A stretch of 64,000 bases of DNA from Papilionanthe hookeriana x Papilionanthe teres. Taxonomy: Eukaryota; Streptophyta; Magnoliopsida; Asparagales; Orchidaceae. A model generated the notes under the pieces. It searched no databases, had not been told where the DNA came from, and saw nothing but the letters and a program-made list of their open reading frames with translations. Shown piece after piece: positions 22,690 to 34,800 of this stretch (its first letter is position 1; each line of letters opens with the position of its first letter). The stretch is taken from assembly GCA_022702705.1 (NCBI GenBank), contig CM040429.1:6068073-6132072 (forward strand), given 5' to 3'. The translations under genes and the position numbers were made by a program.

Positions 22690-23380
22690 ACATTTTGTCG
22701 GATAATGATTTGCGACGAGTGGAGTCGATGATTCGCCCGGTTGTCGCATGATGATTTGAAACATGTGGAGCCGACGAAATTCGTCGATTGTCAGCGCGAG
22801 GATTTGCGACATGCTGAGTCGACGAATTCATCGACTTGTCGCATGAGGATTTGCGGCAAGTAGAGTCAGCGAAATTCATCAGTTATCGCATTAGGATTTG
22901 CGACAGGTGGAACCAGAAAATTCGTCAGTTTGTCGCATAAGGATTTTGCAACAGGTGGAGTTTGGTTATGGTGAATAAGAACCATGTTTTGCGAACAGTG
23001 CAGTTCATATGAGAGCAGTTCGGACGGGAAGTAGTTCGCAGAAGCAGTTCAATGACGAAGCAGTTCCAAAGGCGTGATAGTTAGCGCGAAATAGGTGGAG
23101 CGGCGGCGGTTCTTGCAGTTCCTCTAGTCATGACAGTTCGTAGGGGAGTGCTTCTGGTTCGTAAGGGGTGTCGCGACAATTCGCGATTGCTTGCGGGAAG
23201 ACGTTCAGCGAGGTGGAGTTCGTGACCAGGAAAGGAGGCTGTCGCGTGGTTTGTCAGTTTCATAGAGGAGAGGAGCTTTTGTGCTGTTATCGTGAACATG
23301 AGCCTCGTTTTGCCAACAGAGGAGTTCGACCAGCGAAATTCACCAGTTCGTCGCATGAGGATTTACGACAGATGGAGTTT
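22690..23380 (+). repeat. ~57-bp degenerate tandem repeat in the LTR element interior
   Basis: At least five tandem copies from about 22690 to 22965 share TTGTCGCATGAGGATTTGCG, then ACAGGTGGAGT and a CGACGAAATTCGTC-like block. A further isolated copy lies at about 23336-23386. Copies are 50-65 bases apart and diverged. Confidence 0.7.
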
Positions 23381-23561
23381 GGCATGATGCAGGAAGCGAG
23401 CAGCCGTGAGTACTCACGAACAGGGGTTTCACGGAGGTATTCGGCGAATAAGTGCGAAGGGAGTCGGAGCTCGCGAGACAACAGTCGACCTATGTGCTGG
23501 TGCAAACTGGATAAGTGTTGTAATTGGCATGGTTGACCAACCCACTATGGTGTAAGAAACT

Positions 23562-23702
23562 CCATGAAGCATTTCTCTTAAGGAGCTGGATATTCGCCAA
23601 TGTGGAGATTTGTTAGGTATGACTCATATACCGGGTGATGCATTTCTCCTAAGGGGCTAGAAATTCGCCAAGGTGGAGATTTGTTAAGTATGTCTCATAT
23701 AC
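23562..23702 (+). repeat. ~75-bp duplication spanning the LTR start
   Basis: TGAAGCATTTCTCTTAAGG...GTGGAGATTTGTTAGG...CTCATATACC at 23562-23632 is repeated as GATGCATTTCTCCTAAGG...GTGGAGATTTGTTAAG...CTCATATACC at 23637-23702, so the polypurine region and first LTR bases exist twice. Confidence 0.7.
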
Positions 23703-23989
23703 CGAAAATTTGGAGTCTCTTAGAATAAAAAGGTGCGTCTCCTGGTGAAAAGGAGTATCTCTTGAAGTTTAATGGGTTGAGGGGAATGATAGTGTTTTAC
23801 TAATTTATCTGTAGGTTTTATCTATAAATAGAAGTGTAACCCTATGTGTATGTGAACCGAACTTGTAACTCCTCTGAAATAGTGAATTCGCCACTCTGCT
23901 CCCGAGGATGTAGGCATATTTGCCGAACCTCGTTAAATTTGTGTTCTTCTTCTGGATTTGCGTTTTGTTCGCCCTAAATTGCACAACAA

Positions 23990-24440
23990 ACTCATAGAAT
24001 GTTTTATTATTCAATAATAATTATCTATGAAATAATTTTAATTGTAATTTTTACATTTTAAAAATAACTAGATAAATTTGTAGAAGAACAGATATATTAA
24101 TAGAATGGTGGGGACAACAGTCAAGAATAACAGTTAGTATGGGCAAAGGATAAAAACGAATAGCAATGATAATTATGAGTAAAAAAATTTAAAAATTTTT
24201 GAAAATTATTTATATGCTTTTAAAAATTAGTTTATTTGTTATAAAAATAAATAATAAAACATAAGAGGCATTTACATATATAACACACAAATGCAATTTT
24301 TAAAATTTTAGAATATTGTATTTAAATAATAAAATATACATTTTTTTTGATAGATTTATCACATTAAAGTATTATAATTTTATTTATTAGATATATAAAT
24401 TTGAAAGAGGGAAGAGGAGACGGGAGCAGGGGCAAATTAG
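23990..24440. other. AT-rich sequence upstream of the WVD2-like gene
   Basis: No gene or clear repeat was seen. The promoter of the WVD2-like gene should lie at the right end of this stretch, but no unambiguous TATA box could be chosen. Confidence 0.4.
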
Positions 24441-25206
24441 TCAATACATGACGCTAGTTGTTTCATAAATTGAACTAGTTCGTTCGGCTTTCCCGTTTCA
24501 AGAAGATCGGCTGAGTGTACGCTCTACCAGTGAATTTTGTCTGCAAGGCGGAAGCCTTCGAGTGCAGTGGAGGCGGTTGAGGAAATCTGCCGGCCGCCGG
24601 CGGGAAACAAGGGTTACGGCGAACTCTGTGATTGAAGAATCTTGATCGGTCTATTTGGAGTTCGGTTTCTAAGGCAAGGGTTGTGTTCATGGTGGCTGGT
24701 CGTCAGCGCTCGGATCCACAACGTATGGCTGCGAATTATATATAGGCGCGTGTCTGAAGATATAGTGGTATGCTCCGATCTCTTGTTCATCTTACTTCTC
24801 TTGTGGAGGTTTCCTCGTTTGGCGTGTCTTGCGTGGTGTCAAGATTTCTTTTGTGGATGAGGGAAGCTTCTTCTTCTTTTGTTTTCCGGCGTAGTTCACC
24901 TTTTGAACTAGAAATATATTTGAATTTTTGTGGGTAGTGCGGATCCTGCTGTTCAATACTTTTTTTCATAGATCTAGTTTTGTTGGATTTAGTTTTAGGG
25001 CCAGATTCTATCACGCCTGAATGAGTTGTAGACAGTGCGGTGCTTGCTACCGCTGGAGTAAAAGGGGACAGAGGCAGACTGTCTGTTTGGGCTGTATTTG
25101 TTTTTTTTGTTTTTTTTTTTTGGTTTTCAATTTCGTGGGCTTTGGCTGACGTTCTATTCTGGTTTGTTGCAGAATTAAATTTGTTGTTTGTACTATTTTG
25201 CATTAA
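24441..25206 (+). promoter_or_regulatory. 5' UTR region of the WVD2-like gene, probably with an intron
   Basis: GC content rises sharply at about 24475, as in plant 5' leader exons. A possible donor (TATAGTG/GTATGC, GT at 24768) and a good acceptor (TTTGTTGCAG ending 25172), preceded by a poly-T tract, suggest a leader intron. The coding ATG follows 34 bases after the acceptor. The transcription start is not determined. Confidence 0.4.
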
Positions 25207-28200
25207 ATGATGGAAGCTGCTGACGGAGTTGAACTGGAGTCCTCTGACGGTGGCTTGGAGAAAGCTCTGAATACGAATGGACTGGGATCCGGTGCTGCTG
25301 TTTCAGAAGAGAATGGGGCCGGCGCCTCAGAAACAAATGGCGTCCTGGAAGAGCAATTGCAAGCTCAAGCTGCAGATGTTTCTGAAACAGGGGTTAAAGA
25401 CTCATCTTCTATTTCTAAAAATACAGCTTCAAATCTCTCAAAGGTATACACGTGGAGCTTTCTTCTATGTCTAGGACAGGATTGCTTAAAGTTTTTCTGA
25501 GTTGAACTCTTTGATTTGAAGAAAGCTGCAGCTATTCAAGGTAACGATTTGAAGAACATCAAGACTCAGAAGGTTCAAAAGGATGGATCTCAAAAGATTC
25601 AAAAAGATGGATCTAGTCGGACTGGGGCAGTAGTTGCTTCCAATAACTCGAAGGACAGACTTTCTCAGAGCCTTTCATTTTCTGTCAAAACTCTCCCAAC
25701 AAATGGTGCGAGAAAGAACACATCATATTTTAAACAGACAAAAGTTGATGCCAACTTTTCGGGTGCAAATGATTCAGAACATATGAATAGTGGGTTGCAC
25801 GATTCTTCTTGAATGCTGTACTTTAGATTCACTGACATGTATCTTAACTTCATTCGGTTTACAATTTGCAGCTGGGACTGCTTCTAGGAGAGAAAATACT
25901 GTGGCTGCAGGTAGCTCACAGCGGTTGTTGGTAAGTCTCTCAAATGAGGGTGAAAAGAAATTCTTACATGGAAATATCTTTTTCTGGTATTGACCTGTTC
26001 CAAATTGTGTTTGCAAGCCTGCGCACGCTGGTTCAGTTGATGGTGGAGCATCTTCTGAAGCCACACAGTAAGCTTTTATACCTATATGCGAGTTGAACTA
26101 CACCCTTTATTTTTTTATGGGGCATTTACATACAAACCAACTGGTTCCTATACTCTGTTTTTTACATCTATAGTTATACCATCCAAATATTTTATATCAC
26201 CACATAGATACTACCATTTTGATTTTTTAAAAGTGAAATACAACTTTTCATGCATAGAGAAGGTGTGTATGTAAAAATTGAAGTGTGGGTTTTAGATATG
26301 TAAATACATAAGAATTGAGTGGTATGCTGGTAAATATTCCTTTTCTAAAATGCTCTAGAAGAACTGCCCAAAGCTTCATCAAATTTGATACTTTTTTAAT
26401 TATGATAATGCATATATTTTACAGTAGGAGGTACCTTGGTGTATGTTTTTCGTTGATGATATCCTTCTTGTGGATAAGACTAAAGAAAGAGTCCGAGAAA
26501 AACTTGAATTATGGAGGTCTACATTAGAGTCTAATGACCTTCATTTGAGTAGATCTAAAACTGAATAAATGTAATGTAATTTTAGTATTAGTAGATCTAG
26601 TGGCAGAAATGTAACTATGGGTGATCAAATCATTAAAAGTTGTGAACATGTTAGATATCTCGGGTATGTTGTTCAAAGTGATGGTGATATAGATGGGGAT
26701 GTTATCAGTATAATTCAAATTAGTTAGTTGAAATGGAGGAATGCATCAAGTCCATTCTATGATAGAAAAGTATCGCATAGACTTAAAGGAAAATTTTATA
26801 AGATGGCGGTGAAACCTGCAATGCTTTATGGCGCTGAATGTTAGCCTTTAAAAAAGAAGCATAAAACTAATTCAAATTTTGCTGAGATTTGAATGCTTAG
26901 GTGGATGAGTGACTTGACGGTTGGAGAGAAAATGCGAAATGAATGTATCTATGAAAGGGTTAGTGTAACTCCAGTGGCAAGCAAGATTAGAGAGAGTTGT
27001 CTTAGATGGTTCGGTCACATTAGACGCTGACCATATGATGATCCGGTTAGGAGAGTAGATTTTTCGGTTTCGACGTATGTTAAGAAAGATAGAGTTTGAC
27101 CTAAAATGACTTGTGCATATAGTATGAAAAATGATCTTAATTTATTATAATTGAATGAAAATATGACACTCAATAGGACACAATGGATAAAATGGATTCA
27201 TGTGTTCGACTCTTACTAGGATAAAGGGTTGTTGTTGTTGTTGCATTTATTTTACATTGGTTTATGGTCTCAGGAAATATCATGGCTATTTAGCAGTGGC
27301 AAACGGAATAGTTTCAATCGTTAACTACTCCCAATTATTTCCAAGTAGACTAATTATGTATGAGATGTCGTAGATAATCTTGGTGGGGGAGCGGAGAAAT
27401 TATTTTGGCGCAACCAGTTTGGTTGTTTTTTTAATTTATTTAACGTTTAATATCATATTGAATATCACAAATCAGTTGATTCCATCCAGTTGTGCGAGAA
27501 AGTATACATTGATAGGAAAGTTGGAGTGTGATTAAACTAAGAATATTCTGATGGATATGGGGTAGAACTAGAATTTTGTATTTTGATATAAAGGTGTGAT
27601 AAGAGTAGTCCGAAGTTGTAACTCATTTCAATAGGCTTCAAACCTATTGAAACAGAATTTTCGAGACAGACTGCTTGACTTGAAAGCCTATTTTAGAGTA
27701 GATTAGGATGTTACAATTGCTCGATTAAATTCCAGTTTGAGATGACTTGAAATTCTTATAAATTTTTACATTTTATGCAAGTATGACAAAATATTAGTTG
27801 TCGTTAGATTGGTATTTTAAAATGAGAAAACTGACCGATTTGATTGTCATACTGTTTCTGGGTGTTCATTTCAAAACTGTAATTTTCTTAGTTCAATTTA
27901 TTCCTGGAACTAATCCAAAGAGTCCAGTTGAGACCAAATAGGTTGCATTGAAAAATCAAAAATGTCAAATTTTGACAAGTTAATTGAAAAATTGAAGAAT
28001 AAATAAAATACAATGTGAAAATGAATATACCATAAGTAGAAATGCTTCCAAGTGGTTATGGGATTAATCTCTCATTTAATCAATTTCTTATCATTTTTAT
28101 TCTGAGTAAACCTGGAATAAATTTTTATTCTGAGTAATCATTTAATCAATTTCTTATGGCAGCTCATTGTTGATTGAATTCAACTTGAGCTTGCTCAAGT

Positions 28201-31051
28201 CTAAATTAAATTGTTTTTAGTCTGGCTATACTTTATAATTCTAAGTTTAAGTTGCGAGGAACGCACTTTGACTGGACTCATAACAATCTTAGGGATATTA
28301 GAGAGACTGCGAGTATCATTTTTTCAAAATAAAATGATGAATAATAGATTTGTGGTTTGGTTTTTTACTGAACGATGGGATTTGGGCAACAATATTAATC
28401 AAAATTTCAAAGCTGTGCAGAATTGCTTGAATTTTAAGTTGCTTTGAAATTGATTTGTCATTTGAATTTGAGTCATGAGTCTTATCATTGGCTTGGATAA
28501 GATTCAAACCAATTATGAGCTCAGGGCGATTCTTGTGAAATGTGATTCAAATCAGCTTGATGAAATTTGATTATATGTACATAAAAATTAGATGTTATTT
28601 TTTAAAATATTTTTTTATATTCATTTTCTTTTGAAAGAATGATATTTACTTGAAAATGAAATATCATAATATTTTATTTTTGTGCTATTTAGTTTTTATC
28701 GAGTTCAGATGATCAAATTCTTACTAAAAATAATATCTTGCGAGTTGTTTTACAATTTCTTAGTCACCTCAACATTTCAAGTGGTCTGGGCTTTGATTCA
28801 GTTTGAGCCAGCTCCATTCAAACCGTAGTTCAATTTTAAGTCAGCTTGATGTCAAAATTTTGAGTGTGGCCCAAGTCAAAATTTCTCAAACTGGACGCAA
28901 TGCCTCCCTTAGCAAACGATGCATTGATAAGGCAGGTTGATAAGATTGATAGGGAAGGATTGTGATTAAAAATAGGCAAACCTGAAGTATGGTAGTGAAG
29001 GATTGCTCTGGAAAAAAGAGGGTAAAATAGAGTGGATGCTGAAGGAAAGGAGAAAGATTATTGCTATAAACAATCACTGATATTTAGGAGAAATCTAATG
29101 TTTTTTTATGATGATTTATTGACAATTTGATGCTGTCCATGCAGCTTTGTTCAAGTAGCCCCGACCATTTTCATTAATTTCCTTCGTTCTATTTGAAATT
29201 ATTTTCATATCATGACTAGCAAGTCTTTGTATAATGGGATTTTTTGCTGAACACTAGCTTTTTTTATTCTTCGGTTTCTCCAAATTTGTTCAAGCATACT
29301 AGAACCTGGTTATAAGACTTGTTACGTTCTGCATACAGTAGTCTAACTCCTCACCCAAAAACTCAACAAAGGAGTACTTCAGGATTTTCTTTCAGATTGG
29401 AGGAGCGTGCAGAGAAAAGGAAGGAGGTTGGTTGACATTAATACCTTTTTTGCATATGGTTGATTTCATTTAGAGGCTCTCTTACTTTCATGTTCTGGAA
29501 ATTGGAATTAATGTTTTGGTTTTACAGTATTTTACCAAGCTGGAAGAGAGGACTAATGCAAAAGAATTGGAAAAGACTAACATACAAGCAAAGTCTAAGG
29601 TGGGATTTTCTTCATTTCATTTTTGTGAGGTTGTGGCATTCTCTACTTGATTATTGCCATGTGTGGCAATTAACCAGGCCTTGCAAATGACATGTGATAC
29701 AGGAGAACCAAGAGGCTGAAATCAAGCAATTGAGGAAGAGTTTGACCTTTAAGGCTACGCCAATGCCTAGTTTTTATCAAGAACCTGGTCCTCCCAAAGT
29801 TGAATTGAAGAAGGTAACTTTAATTTTGTCATTCCTTGTCTCTTCCTTTATGAAGTGCGCTTTATTGTAAATTTCTCGTTGTGCCTTTTGTTAATGGAAA
29901 TATGATCTGTCTAGATGACATACTGTTTCAACTGATTTTATGGGTTTTATTCGTCTTTTCATGATTAGGTTTACAATTCCCTTCCCAGTAAGGTTGAATA
30001 ACATATTCTTCTGGCATTCGAGGTTTGTTCCTCATGTGCCATGTAGGAAGTTTGTATAATTAATGCATTGGGAGGGCTAGGAAATACTTTGGCACCCTTC
30101 TATAGTTCTTTTTTCTTTTCCTTACGGTTGGTGATGTTAAAGATTGGCATTTTAGCTAAAATTCATGATGTATTTTACAAATGAAATTCTGTTTTAAAGA
30201 TGCTGCTGATCAAATTCAAGTCTTTACGATGAGGCCCAGGTGATGCAATAAACATATTCTTACTATTGCAAATTATAAAATAGTGAAAATTTTAAAATTT
30301 AGGGAAAATACAATAAATAAGGTCAGCTGGGAAAAAACATTGGTTTTCTTTCATGGCCACACATTTGCGCGATGCTGCTATGCAGCATTTCTCACTTTCG
30401 CTAAATGTAGCACTAGTAATTCATGTTGAACTTTGTTGAAATGATAGTGTGGCTTGTTTTAGAGTTAGCCTTGAGGGAGAAACGGAAATACTGGCAAAGA
30501 GAGCAGTAATCTAAGCTGTTTTTGGCAGCCATTGTGGTGACTAGAGACTTTGACTCATTAAGTTTCGACATGAAACTCTTTTACTAAGAAGCACTTTATC
30601 TATGTTATGTTGGGTTCTCTAAACCAATTTGTTATGATCCATTTGGTTGTCCTCTTTTGTTCTTTAACAGATCCCTCCAACAAGAGCTCGATCACCAAAA
30701 CTCGGACGACACAAGCCCTCTAATACTGCAACTAACAATTCTTCCGAAGGTAATGACTCAACTCAAACCCCCCCTGAGTCTGACCTCATCTCAGTTAAGC
30801 AGAATGGAGGCGTAGCTACTCTCAAGAAATCTGCTACAATGAAGCCAATTTCAAGACCTCCTCACAAATCATCAACTGCTAGACCAGAAACTAAAACCGC
30901 TGCTCCAAAGGTTAAACCTTCAATCATAAAGCACAAGTTGGCAAAAGGAAAGACAGAAGAAAGCGATAACGAACTAGAACATGAGGCGAAGCCTGCCGAT
31001 GAGTCTCCTGCAGATGCAGTCGCCGCCCAAGTCATGGAGGATGGTTCCTAA
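25207..31051 (+). CDS. WVD2-like protein (TPX2-domain microtubule-associated protein)
   Basis: Eight coding exons, read by hand: 25207-25443, 25522-25789, 25872-25930, 26018-26067, 29339-29426, 29528-29599, 29703-29813 and 30671-31051 (TAA). All join in phase and give about 421 residues. The N-terminal about 200 residues are acidic and Ser/Asn-rich, with an internal repeat QKVQKDGSQKIQKDGS. The TPX2/KLEEK domain lies at about 220-290: GFSFRLEERAEKRKEYF, TKLEERTNAKELEKTN, ENQEAEIKQLRKSLTFKATP and MPSFYQE. It is followed by the family's PPKVELKK and TRARSPKLGR and a basic Pro/Lys-rich tail. WAVE-DAMPENED2-like proteins bind cortical microtubules and affect organ twisting and cell elongation. 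The domain is complete and no stop interrupts it, so the gene looks functional. The second exon's donor is uncertain: A/GTGGGT at 25790 was chosen, but an earlier in-phase GT at about 25762 is possible. The 3.3 kb fourth intron holds a MITE and a LINE. Confidence 0.85.
26119..26340. mobile_element. MITE-1 copy in WVD2-like intron 4
   Basis: GGGGCATTTACATACAAACC at the left and AATTGAGTGGTATGCTGGTA at the right form long imperfect inverted repeats. It is about 222 bases long with no coding capacity, and starts about 50 bases after the exon 4 donor. Confidence 0.75.
26428..27243 (+). mobile_element. RTE-type LINE, 3' fragment of reverse transcriptase
   Basis: Plus-strand translation gives EVPWCMFFVDDILLVD (the catalytic YADD-like box with FVDD), KLELWRSTLESNDLHLSRSK, SCEHVRYLGYVVQSDGD, FYKMAVKPAMLYGAEC, MLRWMSDLTVGEKMRN and CLRWFGHIRR. 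This is the standard C-terminal half of plant RTE-clade reverse transcriptases, with scattered stops. It ends in (TTG)n at 27229-27243, the kind of short 3' repeat tail used by RTE elements. The 5' part is missing, as in a truncated insertion. It lies in sense orientation in intron 4 of the WVD2-like gene. Confidence 0.88.
27244..29338. other. Remainder of WVD2-like intron 4
   Basis: AT-rich intron sequence. No gene, clear MITE or splice-competent exon was seen between the LINE tail and the acceptor at 29338. Confidence 0.45.
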
Positions 31052-31347
31052 AAATCATTGGGAGGTGAAAGTGTTTTTTCTTTTTTATTGCCATTCGGTC
31101 CTTGGAGTGCTGAAGCTTGAGTAATTTGAATATTCTTCTTCTTTCTCCTGCTTGTTTGGCGCTCACATTTGTGAATAGCTTAGATGAATTCTTCTTTAAG
31201 AAGCGCCTGATTGCTTGTTTTGTCACCTGCATCTCATTCCCATGGTTGGTGGGGTAATGAATGTCTTTCCCTTTTGCTGGACAATATTGGTTGCCCTGGA
31301 TTTGTATATTTATTTGATCTCTGTTTTACACCATATGTCCAGGTTGC
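31052..31347 (+). other. Likely 3' UTR of the WVD2-like gene
   Basis: About 300 bases of mixed composition after the TAA, before the foldback element. Open frames here overlap no known family. No certain polyadenylation signal was identified. Confidence 0.4.
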
Positions 31348-31356
31348 CTATTTTTT

Positions 31357-31658
31357 GGGAAAAAATTTGGCTCCGAACAGCGTACGCAGAGATGCGTCCG
31401 TAAAAAATGTACGCTGGAGTTACACAGGGGGTTACGCGGGAGTTACGCGGGGGTTATAACTCTCTTGCACCTCCCTTGTAACTCACAACTCACATTAAAC
31501 CCCGTGCTTCTGTTTTATCTATTTGTATATGAGAGTTACACGGGTGGTACAAGAAGGTTATAACCCCCGCGTAACTCCCGTGTAACCCCCGTGTAACTCT
31601 CACGTAAATTTTTACTTACCCATCTCTGCGTACGCTGTCCGGACCCAAAATTTTTCCC
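31357..31658. mobile_element. Foldback element A (GTTACxCGGG repeats on both arms)
   Basis: The left end, GGGAAAAAATTTGGCTCCGA then ACAGCGTACGCAGAGATG, is mirrored by the right end read in reverse complement as GGGAAAAATTTTGGGTCCGG then ACAGCGTACGCAGAGATG: about 38 bases with few mismatches. Inside, the left arm has tandem GTTACACGGGGG / GTTACGCGGGA units and the right arm has their complement, so most of the 300 bases can fold. Flanking 8 bases CTATTTTT (31348-31355 and 31658-31665) are identical and may be the target-site duplication. It lies 306 bases downstream of the WVD2-like stop codon. Confidence 0.8.
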
Positions 31659-31664
31659 TATTTT

Positions 31665-31890
31665 TGGGGCATTTACATACATACTTGTCAAGTCATTTGT
31701 TTTTACATATATAACACCTAAACTTTGCTTTTTACATTTATGCCAGCCAAATCCTTCAAATCACATAGAAAATATCACTATTTTATCATTTAAAAAGTGA
31801 AGTACTCCTTTTTATGCATAGGTAAGGTGGGCTAGTTGTAAAAACTGATCTTTAGGTGTTAGATATGCAAATACATAAGAATCTTTCCTT
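31665..31890. mobile_element. MITE-1 copy
   Basis: Begins GGGGCATTTACATACATAC immediately after foldback element A and ends in the inverted block AGATATGCAAATACATAAG. It is about 225 bases long, with the right terminus slightly eroded. Confidence 0.75.
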
Positions 31891-34800
31891 CTCTTTTTCT
31901 AATTTTTGTTCTTGCCGGTAGTAAACAGGTGCGGTAAACCGAATCAGAACTCAGAAATAGAATTATGTTTTATTCTATATTTTTTTAGATATTATTTTTG
32001 TGGGATTACATATAGATCAAATAGTTTTTACGTTTTTATAAATATAATAATTAAATTTTGATATTTATTTACATAACATCCAAATCTGGAACATTACATA
32101 AAAATGTCACTAATAGTAACTTCTCATTAATGGATTTGTTTTGCTCTAATTATGACGCTGAAATGTCATGTAAGTTAATATTGAAAATTTCGGTTTTTAA
32201 TTTGGGACACATAAAATTTATGTTCTATGTTTGAGCTTGTTTTCAAATATCTGGATCATAAGTATGTCCTTCAGATATTAAAGAGATATGATATATCATT
32301 TGTGTCTGAAAATTGCACGTATTTGTGATCAAAATCAGTTTATCATTACTGATAAAATGAATTACATATTTTAGATGTCAGAATGTGCATTATGTTAACA
32401 AACAAACAATAACAAGTCTTTATCTAACTAGGTAAGTTGCATTATGTCTTATGTTTGATGGTGGTTTAATCAAATGTTTGTTTATTAAGATAAGCACATC
32501 TAATTTGTTGGGCATTTAGAATGCTGAAAATTGTTATCATGATGATGATTCTTTAATATGAAATCATAGTGTCATGATAAAGGTAATAGTTGATTCTGTT
32601 GTTGCTAAAAATATGAAGTAAGATTTGATTATTTATAAAATTAGAGTCATTAAATCATAAATAAATTTTGTTCTATGTAAAATAAATATCTTGTTGCAAC
32701 ATAATATGATTTCGAGTTGATCATACTACATGGATTAATAGTTATGGGAATTTATCTCAATGTAAATTAACAATAAGCTGATAAAATTTTAATCTCTTAA
32801 TATTAAGTTGTTAAGGAGCAGTGGATCCTATACTTGAGTTAAACCTGAGGAGGGATAAAATAGTTGTATTGAGAAGATTGTTGTAGAACTGTTAGTTGAA
32901 TTTTGAAATAGTTTTTTTTAGAAAGGAATACACTTTTAAAATTTGACAAAATTTTGAACATTATTGATGCTTGTAATGATTATAAGCTATAGTTATACCA
33001 ACTACTTTTAAAATGAAACATTCATAATTGAATTTCTACTATTTTGCTAACTTTGTTTAATTATTTATGGATGACATATCATACATAAAATTCAATCTAA
33101 TGACCAAAGTTGGATTTATACATTTTCCATAGCTTATATGTAACTCTTATCATGACAAAGTACGATGAATTTGGGCAAATCATATATTCTCACAACCTTC
33201 ACATATAATTTTGTCAATATGTTTGTGAAGATTTCATTAATCAATACGCTCTATGAATTCATATACATACATGATCTAAGAAAAACAATAACAATCTCTT
33301 CCCTCTTTTACTCAATAATAAGCAATGATAGTAACAAGTGACTAAGCTATTGGTGTTCCAATTTCACCATTTCAAAAGCTTCGCACTTGGATGCAAGGTA
33401 TATTATGTACATTAAAATTTTGTCCACCAAAACATATGTTTTAGATAATGACATATATTGTTGCTTTTAAGGTGACTATGATATCTAAAATAATGAGTTC
33501 TACAAAATCACTCATTACTATTTAATATCATTTAGGGACACCGAATGACTTTCATAAGTATGTCATTTCCATTGACTTTTAGTGTCGATATAAGAATTTT
33601 ATTTTATTTTATTATTATTTTTTTTTTTAGTGAGAGAATTTACAAAATGTTATAATTTTTTAGTTAAATGTTTTATATGTTTTTTTTTTTTTTTTTTTTT
33701 TTTTGTTTATAATAGATTGGTGAGAAATTTGTTTAGGTAGTGTTTGAAATATTAAAGTTAAACTAGATTGGGTTAGTTTAGACTAATTTTAAATATTACT
33801 TCGGTGAAAGAATTTTAGGTGAGGGTAAATGTTTGTGAGAAGTTAACTTAGATGCATTCTTGTGACATGAAGTAAATTGTTAGGTTTAGTAGTATTTAAG
33901 CGGACTCTAGGAGTAAGAATAAAACTTGGTCATAATCTTGCTTAGTTTGTTAGTTTGGCTGAAAGTTATACATAATAATTTGGAGTGGTTATAAGGCTTA
34001 TGTTGGCTGATTGTCGGTCTTAAAAGATGTTCTCCATATAAAGGATGTTGTAAGGAAGATTGAGAACACATGCTTAAAGAAATAGAGCAATTAATTTTAT
34101 ATAAAATAGATAACTACCTAACCACACCAAAGAAAGTGATAACATTTGAGCACATTAAACAACAATCAAATGAAGATTTATTTTCCACTAAAAATATATC
34201 AATTTTAACAAATATTAGCTCCTACTTATAATAAAAAACAAAACCTTGAGCTTTTCATTTTGAAATGAAAAATTAATGAGAAATTTTCTATTGATTTGAA
34301 TAAATTATTTCATTTTTCATGCTCCTCTATAAGGTCTATATATAGTATCGATGAAATTTTTAAGTTCAAAAAAATTAAAATAAAATTGCATTTGAATATT
34401 TTGACTAATAGGCCTTATCATGAGCATTGTAATAGAATCTTGTTTATGAATGTGTTCTTACCATTTTGCTCTTGGTCTTTTGAAATTTTCAATTAGTTGA
34501 TTTAAATTATACACTTGACGCATGACATTACTCTTTTTGATACAGTTTAATCACATAATTATTCACATTCTTAATGGACCTTTTAGCTTTCTAAATCCTC
34601 TTATGTAGACTAACTTCAACAATCACCTTAGATAGAAATCATGTATCTACCTCAAGTACTCTATCTTTAATTCTATTTTTCTTCATTTCACAAATCATTA
34701 TGACTTCAAAAATAATTATCTAACTAGTAACTTTCATGGGCAATCTAGTTAATGAATCTTCAATAATATTAACATATTCACATCTATGATATAAATCTTG

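Larger units (their letters stand above)
22619..23988 (+). mobile_element. Short non-autonomous LTR retroelement (5' LTR truncated)
   Basis: A complete right LTR, 23682-23988, begins TGTTAAGTATG and ends CACAACA. It contains TCTATAAATAG (about 23819-23829). The last about 22 bases of the LTR (TTCGCCCTAAATTGCACAACA) recur at 22619-22640, followed by a degenerate primer-binding site GAGTATCGGAGCG (compare TGGTATCAGAGC). The left LTR is therefore almost entirely deleted. The interior is about 1 kb, without gag-pol, and contains tandem repeats (see next entry). An open frame at 23168-23536 gives no recognisable protein and lies in this non-coding interior. Confidence 0.7.

Noticed and set aside
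23168..23536. 122-codon ORF
   Set aside because: It lies in the non-coding, repeat-bearing interior of an LTR element; composition follows the repeat, with no family match.
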